64,000 nt of DNA from Cordilura impudica (GCA_963682025.1 OY821521.1:169506665-169570664), one strand, 5' to 3'. Positions 10,258 through 22,001 are shown, numbered from the stretch's first letter. A program made the numbers and translations. The notes: generated by a model from the sequence alone, not told the origin.

Positions 10258-10296
10258 CCCCTGAAGATGTTGACAAAAACTCAACGAAACGTCGGG
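10258..10296 (+). ncRNA. Hammerhead ribozyme motif (type I) in PLE1 3' region
   Basis: Core elements in the right order: stem I CCC (10258-10260), CTGAAGA (10261-10267), stem II GTTGA/TCAAC with an 8-nt-class loop (10269-10285), GAAAC (10286-10290), cleavage triplet GTC (10291-10293), stem I GGG (10294-10296). Stem III is only AC/GT with no loop. PLE terminal repeats are known to carry such minimal hammerheads. Both stems differ in sequence from the PLE2 copies yet still pair. Confidence 0.8.
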
Positions 10297-10383
10297 AAAT
10301 AAAGAATTTTTATTTTACATTTAATAAAATTACATTTAATCAAATTGGAGAAAATCATGTGCAATATATTTGTTTTTTTTTTA

Positions 10384-10716
10384 GACTTTAGTGAAAATCG
10401 GGAAGCAGCTTTATATGGGGGCTATGAATAATAATTGTGCTACAGGAATTATTTTTGGCCTATTGATTACTGGATGTAATACACATATAAAAACCCAATT
10501 TGACCGAGATCTATATGATAATCTGGATATTATGGCAACTTGGGAACTAATCTGAACATGCACCGATTTTCACCAATTTCAATAGCATTCATCCTATGGC
10601 CGATAGAAGCTTATATACTAATTTTCATCAAAATACATTCATATTTGCGACCTGTAGTTTGATTATGTTTACATGGACATATAGGCCGACGGACAGACAG
10701 ACGGGTATAAAAATGT
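10384..10716 (-). mobile_element. Small HINE, diverged 5' half
   Basis: Matches the small HINE from GATCGGGAAGCAGC-type sequence to the GGAC tract, here decayed to GACGGACAGACAGACGG (10689-10705). The 3' end is missing. Confidence 0.6.
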
Positions 10717-10747
10717 AACTTTCTTTAGGAATTAAGAGTTAATTTTT

Positions 10748-11085
10748 ATACCCTGTACCACTATGTGGTCAGAAAAGCTCTTATCGGCCATAGCATGAAC
10801 GCTATTGAAATTGGTGAAAATCGGTTCATGTTCAGACCTAGTCCCCATACAAAAGACCCCTATGAAATCGGCTTAAATTATTATAAAATCCAAATTTTCT
10901 TGTAAATCTCGATCAAATTGAGTTGTGTATGTTTATTACTCCCATTAATCAGTAGTCCAAAAATAAATCCTATAGGATAATTCTTAGTTATAGCCCCCAT
11001 ATAAGGCTGCTTCCCGATCTTCACTTAAATCCTTTAAAATCAAAAATATTGCGCAGATTGCAAATCGGTCCATTTTGCGACCTAC
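10748..11085 (+). mobile_element. Small HINE, diverged, internally deleted, opposite orientation
   Basis: Starts with TTATACCCTGTACCACTATG, lacks the GTCC tract and about 200 bp next to it, and runs to the ATCTTCACTTAAATC region before losing similarity. With 10384-10716 it forms a divergent pair of 5' ends. Confidence 0.6.
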
Positions 11086-12654
11086 AAATTTGGACCACAA
11101 ATTTCGCTTTGCGGCATTATTAAGAATAGACCTAAAAAACAATTTGTGAGTACAAGCAAATCAAATTGTATCATTTACCATGGCGCTACTACTGAAAACC
11201 ATAATTAGAGATTTGCCAGACTGACTTCCCTATGGATTCCTTCCATCCATTCCTTCCCTCTATTACGTATATAATACTTTAAACAACTAATTATCTTTTA
11301 CCTTTTTCTTTTATTAAACAATAAAAATTGTTTCTAAACAGCATTAACATTTTTATTGTTCGCTAACCATAAATGTCTGTCCTTTATATAATTCCATTTG
11401 GAAAAGCAACAAATTGTAGCAAATGTCTCCTTAAGCATTAGCACCTGTAATGACTTGTCACTTAAGGTTTTGTTTTTCTTTAGCAGCAACATTTTATTGC
11501 GGGCAATAAAAGTATGTTGGGGAGTAAGACATAAAAATAAAAAATAAAAATACAACAATAAACGGGACATAAAACAAGTGTTAAACACTCAAAGAAATTA
11601 TATTGCAGCCTTGTGTTTATGACAAGGACTTAAACAACCATGAAGAGGACATGGTGTTTATCAGTTTCTCTCTTTCTTTTCTTAAATAATTGGTAGCATT
11701 TTTTAAATGCCTTTTCTAATCTGAAAACAATGACGTTTCTAAGAGATGGGCATCTAGAAATAAGGACGAAGCTTTTTTTTATTAAGCCTTCCCTCAAGAG
11801 CGAGACTTTCAGGGCAATGCTACTGATCGGGCAATCGAGATCGTTGAAAGGATTCCACGTAGAAGAATAACTTCGGAACATCCACTATATAAATGGCGGA
11901 CTGAAGAGATCAGGAAACGAAGATCTATCTAGTTAACAGCTAGAAGCAATGACCATATATAAGTTTTATACGGCCCTTGGTGTAACTATATATTAAGATT
12001 GTTTGATGTAAATGAGTTTTTTCATAATGTTAGCTACAATTCAAGTGCTAAAAAACTGCAAAATTATATATATATATATATATAAATTTACGAGTTCTGC
12101 TATAAAATAATAACAATATTTTTTTTTTAATTCTTTTAATTAATCATATATTAAATTATTATTTAAGTGCATACAATTGAAATATTATTTAAACATCTAA
12201 CAACAAACTCCTTACTAATATCGAAATAATTGCTGCAGAATTTAATCGTAATAGAAATAGAAACTATAAATTAGCAATAAACATCAACAACAGCAAAAGA
12301 AAAATCTGTTTTTAATTGAAAACAACTACAATAAGAGTTTATTTTTATGGGAAAACTAACAAACACTGAAACAATTGCAAGTGATTTATACCAACTCCTT
12401 CGCATAGAATGACAAATTAAATTAAAAATTAATTAATTTGTGTAAAAATTTCAAAGAGTTGTCAAGAAAATGTGTAAAAGAAATATGTACGCGCATTTCC
12501 ATTAAATATAAGGGAATCCAAAACAAATTGGTAATATTTCCCTAAAGAAAAAAAATTAATTCTTTGGAAACTGTAACAATTTATTCATTAAGACATTCTT
12601 TGTTATCCAAACGCAGTCAAAAAATAATATTGTTAAACAAAATCTAAAAAACAA
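11086..12654. other. AT-rich spacer, no gene recognised
   Basis: Includes a TA microsatellite (12067-12084). A plus-strand frame at about 11814-11930 (ending with RITSEHPLYKWRTEEIRKRR) looks protein-like but matches nothing I recognise; the minus-strand frames here are low complexity. Confidence 0.4.
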
Positions 12655-12760
12655 AAGCAAGTAAGAGTGTCAAATTTTGCATTGTCGAATTTTTGATATT
12701 CTCCACCCAATATTGGGTGGAAATTGTTACCGATACTGAAACATTAAATCCGAAAACCAA
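12655..12760 (-). mobile_element. Diverged 3' end of a large-HINE-type repeat
   Basis: GCAAGTAAGAGTGTCAAATT followed by a decayed hairpin and TGATATTCTCCACCC matches the reversed 3' terminus at 40549. The similarity fades within ~100 bp. Confidence 0.5.
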
Positions 12761-12976
12761 TTAAATTTAAAGTTAATTGGTTTTCTTGTTGGCCAATTTC
12801 TAATTTAAAAACAAACTAAAGGACCCCTGCTGCTCCGCAGCTTTATATTATATTATATTAATTTTTATAATAAAGGGTCCGCCAAATAACTTTTTTTTTT
12901 TTGAAAATGCTATAAAAAAAAACTACTGAATATTATCTCAAATTTCTTTTTTTATTTGGAAGTACAATCCTTCCAG

Positions 12977-13621
12977 TTAATAATGGAAACTAATTTCATT
13001 CAAATGGCTGCCTCGGTTGGCCATGCAGTAACCTACACGATCGGTCCAATTTTTAAGTACATTATCGATTGTGTGCAGCTGTATTTCACCAATGGCTTCA
13101 CGAATATTGTCCTTTAAAGCGTCAATTGTCTCTGGCTTGTTGGCGTAACACTTATCTTTGAGGGCACCCCACAAATAATAGTCCAACGGTGTCAAATCGC
13201 AACTCCGAGGTGGCCAAACGACATCAGCTCTGCGGCTGATAATGCGATCTTCAAAAACAGGGCGCAAAACATCGAGTGTAGCTTCGGCTGTGTGGCACGT
13301 AGCGCCGTCCTGTTGAAACCAAATATTGCCAATATCCTCCTCTTCAATTTTTGTGAACAAAAATTCGTTCAACATGGCCCGATAACGATCGCCATTGACT
13401 GTAACGGCCACTCCTTGCTCATTTTCGAAGAAAAATGGCCCAATTATGCCTCTGGACCAAAATCCGCACCAAACAGTGACTCGTTTTGTGTGTATCGGCT
13501 TTTCAATGTATGCGTGCGGGTTTTCTGTGCCCCAAATGCGACAATTTTGCTTGTTTACATACCCGCCAAGATCAAAATGAGCTTCATCTGAAAATATGAT
13601 TTTTTTTGGCAAAATCGGCAT
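12977..13621 (-). CDS. mariner transposase, catalytic domain (DD41D)
   Basis: Cut-and-paste transposase that binds the element's inverted repeats. The catalytic triad is visible, in residues from the methionine at 13621: D12 (FSDEAHF), D105 (WFQQDGATCH) and D147 (CDLTPLDYYLWG). The last two are separated by 41 residues, which defines the DD41D group typified by rosa of tephritid flies; classical mariners have 34. The C-terminus (stop at 12977) is complete. The methionine is artificial: the true coding enters from 13584-14063 through an 8-T run at 13600-13607 that carries one extra base. Confidence 0.9.
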   Translation of the reverse strand: MPILPKKIIFSDEAHFDLGGYVNKQNCRIWGTENPHAYIEKPIHTKRVTVWCGFWSRGIIGPFFFENEQGVAVTVNGDRYRAMLNEFLFTKIEEEDIGNIWFQQDGATCHTAEATLDVLRPVFEDRIISRRADVVWPPRSCDLTPLDYYLWGALKDKCYANKPETIDALKDNIREAIGEIQLHTIDNVLKNWTDRVGYCMANRGSHLNEISFHY

Positions 13622-14063
13622 CTTCTGTAAGTCGATCGCAGGCCCACTTAGCGAAGCGAAAACGCATTGGATGGTCAGTTGGCTTCAACTCCTGAACCAA
13701 TTGGACTTTGTATGGCGTCATACCAAGGTCTTTATGCAAAATTCGTCTCAATGATGCCTCCGAAATGTTCAGTTCTTGAGAACGACGATGAATTGATGTT
13801 GATGGCGCTTCACGCACACTTTCTGCCACAGCAGCAATATTCTCAGGTGTACGCACTGTTTTTGGCTTTTCACGCTTTGGTTTATCGATGAGGATGCCAG
13901 TTTCTTTAACTTTTTTCACAAGATAACGAACATACGGAGCTGACGCTGCGTCTCTTCTTCCAAAATCCGTACTCAATTTTCGCACACATTCTGCAACATT
14001 ACCATGATTTTCAAAGTAATATCACAATATTTCCCAGCATTGTTCAAGCGTATACACAACCAT
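13584..14063 (-). pseudogene. mariner transposase, N-terminal DNA-binding part, with stop
   Basis: The N-terminal paired helix-turn-helix region. Coding most likely starts at the ATG at 14061-14063 (MVVYTLEQCWEIL), meets an in-frame TGA at 14022-14024, and continues through NVAECVRKLSTDFGRRDA to SLRRILHKDLGMTPYKVQL and KWACDRLTEDADF. The frame is lost in the homopolymer at 13600-13607; the last few codons after that are not native. One stop and one frameshift mean no functional product from this copy. Confidence 0.85.
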
Positions 14064-14177
14064 ATTCGTTCAGCGGAAGGACAAGACTAATTATCTGTCA
14101 AATCAGACATGAGCTAAGTGTTACCATTCACGAAGTAAGCACTAGTTGAAAAAAAAATGTTAGATGGCGGACCCTTT

Positions 14178-14924
14178 ATAATACTAAAATTTACCAAGAG
14201 AAGTTAACGTACAAAATATGCCAAGATAAGTTAACGTACAGTAAAAGTAAAGTTGATTCTCCACGCATAACTTTCCTCAAACCCTGAGTGTTCTTAGACC
14301 TATGTCAACAGCCTACGTTAATTAGATCTCTAGTTATAGAGGTCTGAGAGAAGAAAAATATTGAAAAAAATCTTGAATGCAAAGTTTATTCATAAATTCT
14401 TTTAATATATAAGATGATCCTTAAGAAGAATTAATTACTATTTGAAAAATTTCATTATTTTTCTTTTACTGGAGTAGGAAACACCTAAGTACTTCATATA
14501 CCACCAATGAAATTCATTATTTAACGCAGCCGGCATCATAATAATACCCAAAGTTTGATCCCAATATGCACCCAATATAATTAAAAAAAAAAAAACTTCG
14601 AATGATTCTTGGCTACAAATTATTAATATTAAAAAAAGGAAATTTTACAATAATTTTATTTAATACAAAAAAACCAAAATAATAATACTGAAGAATGAAA
14701 CTAAAATTTTTAATTTTTAATTTTTAAATTTTTAATTTTTAACACTAATGAAATTCATTAATTAACGCAGCCGACATAATACTAATAACCAAATTTTGAT
14801 CCCTATAAGCCTGTTTTGAGACCTTAGAAGTCATAAAATTCGAATGATTTTTGGCTAAAAATTATTCATATTAAAAAAAGGAAATTTTAAAATAATTTTA
14901 TTTAATACAAAAAACATAAATAAA
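14178..14924. repeat. Two diverged tandem copies of a ~175-bp unit in AT-rich DNA
   Basis: The segment at about 14505-14680 (ATGAAATTCATTATTTAACGC, GAATGATTCTTGGC, TTAATACAAAAAA) recurs at about 14743-14916. A short stretch of TTTTTAA heptamer lies between them (14706-14742). No coding. Confidence 0.6.
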
Positions 14925-15020
14925 AACAAGTAAGAAAATTATAGTCGATCTAGACCGACTATACGATACCCTATACCATACGTTTTGAGACCCTACTCAA
15001 TCCCAACTAACTGGATATAA
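14925..15020 (-). mobile_element. Small HINE, 3'-end fragment (96 bp)
   Basis: The HINE 3' terminus and a palindrome with one mismatch, cut off after ~90 bp where the next HINE 3' end begins. Confidence 0.65.
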
Positions 15021-15563
15021 AACAAGTAAGAAAATTATAGTCGGTCTAGACCGACTATACGATACCCTATACCATGCGTTTAGAGACCCTATCTCTCAGG
15101 CCCAACTAACTGGATATAGAAAATAAGCATAAACCAAATTTGAGTGGGATTTTTATTAATTTTTTCGGCTGCAGATATGAAAAAGTTCATATCGGATGCT
15201 ATATCTATATGGGGACCAGACCCAAAAATGGACCGATCCTGGCCATGTTTGGTAAAGTCTCTTGTATTTTGCAAAAATATATACAAACAAAATTTGAGAA
15301 GAATCAGTGCAATATTTTTGTTTTTTGATAGATTTAAGTGAAGATCGGGAAGCAACTCTATATGGGGCCTATGACTAAAAGTTGTCCAATAGGGTTCATT
15401 TTTGGACTACTGACTAATGGATGTAACTAATACATACAAACCTAATTTGACTAAGATCTTATGATCTTATGGCAATTTATGTTGATTTCATAGGGGTAAT
15501 TTGTATGGGGGCTAGGTCTGAACATGGACCGATTATCACCAATTTCAACAGCGTTCATCCCAT
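15021..15563 (-). mobile_element. Small HINE, 3' two-thirds, fused to a large HINE
   Basis: The 3' terminus at 15021 and the perfect palindrome are present. Sequence follows the consensus up to GCGTTCATCCCAT and then switches to large-HINE sequence at ATATATATTTGTG. The 5' end and GGAC tract are absent. Confidence 0.75.
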
Positions 15564-18082
15564 ATATATATATATTTGTGATCCTTATAACAACCGGAGT
15601 TGATATAGCGATGTCCGTCTGTCCTGTCTGTGGAAAACACGATGGCGGCATCAATCGGGCAGCTAGGGTGCTCGCTGAAATAAAAAATTATTCATTTATA
15701 TCCTGAAAAGTTTTACTAGATCATTTCTGTCATTGCCACGAGCCTGCCTGCAAAGTTTCAGATCGATTGGGTCACGGGAAAGGGGTTCAAATCGATCCAA
15801 AATTTTTTCGACAAACAGACACTACGAGTTAATATAAAGGGAGTAAAAATTCACCAGCATCTGAAGCAAATAATGCTAAAATACCTAGTTGTTAATAAAA
15901 AGAAAACAATATAAATTTAGCAAAAAAAATTTTTATGTATTAATTTATTTAAAGAGAAAAACACAAAAATAACGTTTGAAGTTGTATCTTTTGTGTGTAA
16001 TATTTACATATACATACATACACATATTAAATAATACAAATAATATACATATATTCTATATATTTATATCCATTATAACTGCATGTTAGAAATAAATCGG
16101 TATATTATTTTATTTACATAAAATTCTGCAATATTTTGTTGGGGGAAAAATACATTTCTTTTGCATTAACAGAGTGTCACTTCATTTTGCTCAGCGTGAC
16201 TATGCCACAGTAGATGGCGCCACAATTTTTGTTCTAATTAGCTTTGCAATAGTTATTTCTATTTTAACATGAATGTCAATATTTTCAAATAGATATCATA
16301 CAGAACAATGTTAAGAGTATACACGGGATGGTCTTTTATTTCATACGTTTTTTCATTATTCTTTTACAAATATGAACATAAGTTTGGCATATTAACTTTT
16401 TGTTGTCTTTACAAAATAGAGTTACTGAGTTATCAATGAGTTTTTTGCTTTCAAAAAAGTTCTACATAGTTATATAGAATTATTATTCTGCTTTACCTAC
16501 AAAATATCTGATTGCGATTACATCTAATTTTTAAATATTACTAAAGCATTATTATTCACATAACTACAAAATTGCACTTTTTAAATTTTCCATTCAAATT
16601 TAAGAAAATATCAATTCTAAAAACTGTAATTAAAATTTCCAATTATTAATTAGAAAATATTAACTGAATTTCAGAAAATCATATCAAAACGTCGGAAATA
16701 ATAATTTTAAATTTAGAAGACATCAATTGCATCTTTAATATAAATATAAATTTTATTCGTTAAACACAAATTGAAATTCCAAAAAAACACCAAATATGTT
16801 TACATTTAAAAAATGTTTACATTAAAAAAAATATTGGCATTCAGGAGAAATTAATAGCTTTTCAGTAACTTCTTTTAACGATTGTCGAATCGTTAAAAAA
16901 AGAAAAGCAAAATTATCAGTAAAATTTTTAAACGATATTCGCTATTGTTAAAGTCAGCTGTTGTTGTTATCTAAACGACAACCATTTTTGTGTTGTTCAT
17001 TCAATCGATAAAAACTTAAATTTTTAAGTTAATGTCGTCATACATAAATAACAATCATAAAATAGTGAAAATATTTTGCTTTAATTAAAAAACTTTTTTA
17101 TATAAATAAAAAAATTAAATAGCATATTCAATTCATTATTTCATTTTCAAATAAATACACAGAAATATTAGTAAAAAAAATAGAGATATTAAACATAAAC
17201 ATAAAATCATCCTGTCAAACACGAAGTAATTTGTTTTTTTGCTATTCTTTGTGTTTTTCGCTTATTTTAACAGAGATGCCACTCGTTTACAATTTAAATA
17301 AATAGAAAAACAGATTTGTCGACTGTCGTTAAGATGTGTGTACTTAGTGAATCACTTAATCCTCAGTGCAAACAACAATAGCTGTCGAAATATTTTGCGA
17401 TTGTCGGATCGTTGAAATTCTGTCGAATCGTTGAACTCGCACTACAGAAAACATTAATTTAAATTCAATGAAATTTAGAAAACCTCAAATGATACTTAAG
17501 AATTGCTAACATAAAAATTGTTACATAAATAAACGCAATTTGATGAGAATCTTATTTATACATATATTATTATTCACAATTTTTTTTTTGGAAAATAAAG
17601 ATAACAAATTATTTTATTTAAAATGTTTGGGACATTTGGTTTTTTGCGTTTGGCATCCCTAATTTGATTATTTATTATTATAAATTTATTCTCTATGTTT
17701 TCCAAATATGGCAATATTTTAATAAAAAAAAAGTTGAGAGAGCTTTTTTTGGTTATTATTTTGTTACTCCATCCGACCTGTATGGCCGCAATGAAGATAT
17801 TTCGCCAGTTAAAAGAAACTATACAGCCATCCCCAATTAGCACGATTTAATGCATATAGCCACCCTACACAACCATTACCTTTGCAATGGAGGTTAAGGC
17901 GAGCTATTTAGTTAGCAAAAACTAAATTAAACGAGAAGTTATGTCATATAACCGGAAACGCATGCACATAGGAAACGCATGCATATTTTTCCAATATTTT
18001 GTTTACATTTATTATCAATACTCAAACCGAGGTGGACGGTATCGAAGATTCGGCATAGCCGAATTTAACACTCTTACTTGTT
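15564..18082 (+). mobile_element. Large HINE lacking its 5' end
   Basis: Collinear with the complete copy at 40549-43792 (reversed) and with 61214-64000: TGTGATCCTTATAACAACCG, a short GTCTGTCCTGTCTG tract, long non-coding AT-rich interior, and the 3' hairpin GATTCGGCATAGCCGAATT before CTCTTACTTGTT. Compared with the copy at 61214 it lacks the first ~100 bp and ~600 bp after the tract. No coding. Confidence 0.8.
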
Positions 18083-18878
18083 AATTTTTAATTTTTAATT
18101 TTTAATTTTTAATTTTTAATTTTTAATTTTTAATTTTTAATTTTTAATTTTTAATTTTTAATTTTTAATTTTTAATTTTTAATTTTTAATTTTTAATTTT
18201 TAATTTTTAATTTTTAATTTTTAATTTTTAATTTTTAATTTTTAATTTTTAATTTTTAATTTTTAATTTTTAATTTTTAATTTTTAATTTTTAATTTTTA
18301 ATTTTTAATTTTTAATTTTTAATTTTTAATTTTTAATTTTTAATTTTTAATTTTTAATTTTTAATTTTTAATTTTTAATTTTTAATTTTTAATTTTTAAT
18401 TTTTAATTTTTAATTTTTAATTTTTAATTTTTAATTTTTAATTTTTAATTTTTAATTTTTAATTTTTAATTTTTAATTTTTAATTTTTAATTTTTAATTT
18501 TTAATTTTTAATTTTTAATTTTTAATTTTTAATTTTTAATTTTTAATTTTTAATTTTTAATTTTTATTTTTTAATTTTTAATTTTTAATTTTTAATTTTT
18601 AATTTTTAATTTTTAATTTTTAATTTTCAATTTTTAATTTTTAATTTTTAATTGTTAATTTTTAACTTTTAATTTTTAATTTTTAAATTTTAAATTTTAA
18701 ATTTTAATTTTTAATTTTTAATTTTTAATTTTTAATTTTTAATTTTTAATTTTTAATTTTTAATTTTTAATTTTTAATTTTTAATTTTTAATTTTTAATT
18801 TTTAATTTTTAATTTTTAATTTTTAATTTTTAATTTTGAATTTTTAATTTTTAATTTTTAATTTTTAATTTTTAATTT
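18083..18878 (+). repeat. Heptamer satellite (AATTTTT)n, ~114 units
   Basis: Nearly pure 7-bp repeats beginning directly at the large-HINE 3' terminus and ending directly at a small-HINE 5' terminus. A few variants (for example around 18566, 18628, 18654-18706) break the array. Confidence 0.95.
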
Positions 18879-19669
18879 TTATACCCTATACCACTATGTG
18901 GTTTGGGTATAATGACTTTGTGCTGCTGTTTGTAACAACCAAAAATATTTGACCTAGACCCATCTTTAATTATACCGATCGAATCAGAATCACTTTCTGA
19001 GTTGATTTAACAATGTCCGTCCGTCCGTCCGTCCGTCCGTCCGTCTGTGTGTCCATGTAAAGCTTGTAATCAAACTGCAGGTCGCAAATATGAATATATT
19101 TTGATGAAATTTGGTATGTAAGCTTTTATCGGCCATGGGATGAACGCTATTGAAATTGGTGAGAATCGGTCCATGTTCAGACCTAGCCCCCATACAAATT
19201 ACCCATATGAAATCGACATAAATTGCCATAAGATCCAAATTGTCATATAGATCTTACTCAAATTGGGTTTGTATGCATTCATTACATCCACTAATGAGTA
19301 GTCCAAAAATGATCCCTTTGACCCCATATGGAGCTGCTTCCCGATCTTCACTTAAATCTATTAAAAAACAAAAATATTGCACTGATTCTTCTCAAATTTT
19401 GTTTCTACATATTTTTGCAAAATACAAGAGACTTTACCAAACATGATCAGGATCGGTCCATTTTTGGACCTAGTCCCTTTATAGATATAGCATCCGATAT
19501 GAACTTTTTCATATCTGCAGCCAAAAAAAATTAATAAAAATCCCACTCAAATTTGGTTTTTGCTTATTTTCAATGTCCAGTTAGTTTGGCCTAAGAGATA
19601 GGGTTTCTAAACGCATGGTATAGGGTATCGTATAGTCGGTCTAGACCGACTATAATTTTCTTACTTGTT
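18879..19669 (+). mobile_element. Small HINE, full length, copy D, inside heptamer array
   Basis: 5' TTATACCC at 18879, six or more GTCC units (19016-19046), perfect 24-bp palindrome (19630-19653), 3' TTACTTGTT at 19669. Heptamer repeats lie against both ends. Confidence 0.9.
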
Positions 19670-19916
19670 AATTTTAAATTTTTAATTTTTAATTTTTAAT
19701 TTTTAATTTTTAATTTTTAATTTTTAATTTTTAATTTTTATTTTTAATTTTTAATTTTTAATTTTTAATTATTAATTTTTAAATTTTAATATTTAATTTT
19801 TAATTTTTAGTTTTTGATTTTTGATTTTTAATTTTTAATTTTTAATATTTAATTGTTATTTCTAATTTTTTATTTTTAATTTTTATTAATTTTGAATTTT
19901 TAATTTTTAATTTTAA
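19670..19916 (+). repeat. Heptamer satellite (AATTTTT)n, degenerating
   Basis: The continuation of the array beyond the HINE, with increasing variants towards 19916. Confidence 0.9.
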
Positions 19917-20054
19917 CGATAATAAAATTTTCTTAGGCCAATGGCAGTATTAATATACGAACAACTGCAATGACTTCAGCAATAAGAAGAATTACAACAT
20001 ATACAACATATCTTAACATATCAAATACACTGAAAAATTTTATATTTTCAAGTG

Positions 20055-20240
20055 TTTTTTCAAATTTTCATTCATCTCGTGACCCCTTTGACCAATTTTG
20101 ACGATTTTAAATAGCATCTCTTTGGGACGTTAATAAGCGATATTATAGAAAAACGAACTGTCTATCTTAAATATTGACGACGTGATCGTGATTTCCACAG
20201 ACAGTTAGACAGACGGTCATCTCAAAATCAACTTTCTTTG
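20055..20240 (-). mobile_element. Relic of a large-HINE 5' region
   Basis: CTCGTGACCCCTTTGACC, GTGATCGTGATTTCCACAGA and AGACAGACGGTCAT resemble 43020-43660 of the complete element, including the decayed GTCT/GACG tract. Both ends are lost. Confidence 0.45.
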
Positions 20241-21310
20241 TTATAAAGGAACCTTTTTTAAAAAAGTACCTTTTTTAAAGCGGACCTTTTCTTAAATAGG
20301 AACGTTTCCTTAAAAAACTACTTCCTCTTTAAAAATACTTTTCCTGAAGAAAGTACGTTTTAAAGAAAATAACTTTCTTTTAAACAAGTACCATTTTAGG
20401 TACCTTCCTTAAAAAATTTAAGTTTTTAAAAAGCACATATTTTAAAGGGCATTTTCGTAAAAATGCACCATTGTTAAAATGTAACTTTTCTAAATAAAGG
20501 ACCTTGTTGTAAAAGAGCACTTTTTGTAAAAATAAAGAATAAGAAAATTATTTTTTTTGAAAAAATACCCTTTCTTTGAAAAAAATTACCTATTCTTAAA
20601 AAGTAAGTTTCCTTTGAAGAGTAGCTTTTCCTGAAAAAGTACATTTTCCGAAAAAAGTACCTTAAAAAAAAAATTAAGTAACCTTGGTTTCTTAGATTTG
20701 AAGTCATTTTTCAGACACATTTCAATTAATAAATATGCAAATTGTGACTTTGTGTCAATGGTGCGTGGTAGAGAAGAAGAGCGCATATATTTCTAAAATT
20801 CATAACTACACCGTACCATTAATCAGACTAGTTTCTGGCATTTCAGCCCTCATCAGTTATAAAGCAACCTTTTTTTAAAAAATTTTCCTTATATTAAAAA
20901 GTATTGAAAAGTTTTTAGAAAGTACCAATTCTTAAAATGTACTTAATTCGAAAGGCACCTTTTCTTAAAACCATACATTTTCATCAAAAAGTACCTTTTT
21001 TAAAAAGTAACTTTTCATAAATTTTTTTTTAATTACTGTTCTTAAAATGTACCTTTACTTAAAAATTATGTTTCTTAAAAATTTAAGTTTTTTAAAAAGG
21101 TACCTTTTCTTAAAAAAGTTAATTTTTAATAAGTACATTTTATTAAAAAAGTAATTCTTTTTTATGTATCTTTTCTTAAAAAAGTACTCTTTATTAAAAA
21201 ATTACCTATAATTATAAAGTATTTTTCCTAAATCAAGTATTTTTTTTAAATAGCCTTTCTGTAAAAAGATAACTTTTCTTATAAAGTACCTTTTATTAAA
21301 AAAATACCTT
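20240..21310. repeat. GTAC/AAGAAAA satellite, block 1
   Basis: Degenerate ~16-17-bp units built from AAAAAGTACCTTTTCTT. A ~115-bp segment of other sequence (20750-20865) interrupts the block; that segment recurs at 46110-46215 beside another block of the same satellite. FLKK- or FSKK-rich reading frames here are satellite translation. Confidence 0.8.
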
Positions 21311-21548
21311 TTCATTTGTAATTTTTGATTTTGAAAATGAGCGAATATTCGGTTTGTTTCATTTTTATATACATCACTATTTTCTGTGAAATGCTTTGAT
21401 ATTTTTTTTTTTTTTTTTTTTTTTATTCCAAAAATATTTCATAACAAATTCAAAGCCTCATCGCCATAAAGGCATTAATGAGGCGAGTTGGCAAACATTA
21501 TTATTTACAAATACTAAAAAATAAATAACAAAAAAAATAATAATAATT

Positions 21549-22000
21549 CTAATATTTAATATATTCAGTCAGAAGCTCTTCTAAATTTCCAAATAGATAA
21601 CTTTTTACTGACTTCTTAAAAGAAGAAATTCTCAATATACATTTCAAACTTGGTGGTAAATTGTTGAATTCACGACTACCCACATGCTCTACTCGTTGTC
21701 TGGTTGTTGCTAACCTGCATCTAGCTACCGCTAAGTTGCTATTATTTCTGGTGTTGAAAACTTGTTGGTTTCTTGAAAACTGCTCTGTATGGTATCCAAT
21801 ATTTTGCAAACATTTAAACACATACAAAAGAAGCTGTAACTTGTGAAGTCCATGAATTGGTAAAACGGATGGAAAAATATCACGATATAATGAAAAAGTA
21901 GAATGTAAAATAGGAAGATTTGCTACTATTTTAAGAGCTTTATTTTGCGATCGTTGAAGCGATTTCAGCTCATTTGAATTTTTATAACCGTACAATATAT
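21549..22000 (-). pseudogene. LINE ORF2 C-terminal segment
   Basis: GYKNSNELKSLQRSQNKALK, FNNLPPSLKCILRISSFKKS and KSYLFGNLEELL are typical of the post-RT C-terminal region of Jockey/CR1/L2-group LINEs. The frame ends at a natural stop (21549), followed by the 3' UTR and tail. The residues upstream of ~22000 in this frame come from the duplicated foreign segment. Confidence 0.75.
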
Positions 22001-22001
22001 A

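Larger units (their letters stand above)
7011..10330 (+). mobile_element. Penelope-like element PLE1, degraded
   Basis: Contains, in order, a broken N-terminal region (traces such as MEEMISKEVFNKF near 7147), the PLE reverse transcriptase (7201-8686), a GIY-YIG-type endonuclease (9476-10028) and a 3' UTR with a hammerhead motif (10258-10296). A small HINE (8687-9475) splits it between RT and endonuclease. Boundaries are approximate: the left one is where the HINE fragment stops, the right one is just after the ribozyme. Several frameshifts make it non-functional. Confidence 0.8.
12873..14176 (-). mobile_element. DD41D (rosa-like) mariner transposon
   Basis: A 1304-bp element with inverted ends AAGGGTCCGCCA at 12873-12884 and 14165-14176. 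The similarity extends to ~28 bp (TAAC then a T-run on both sides). Flanking TA dinucleotides (12871-12872, 14177-14178) are the Tc1/mariner target duplication. It encodes one transposase on the minus strand, broken once by a stop and once by a frameshift. Confidence 0.9.

Noticed and set aside
18083..18878. CRISPR-like or regulatory array
   Set aside because: Units are 7 bp without spacers; a simple satellite.
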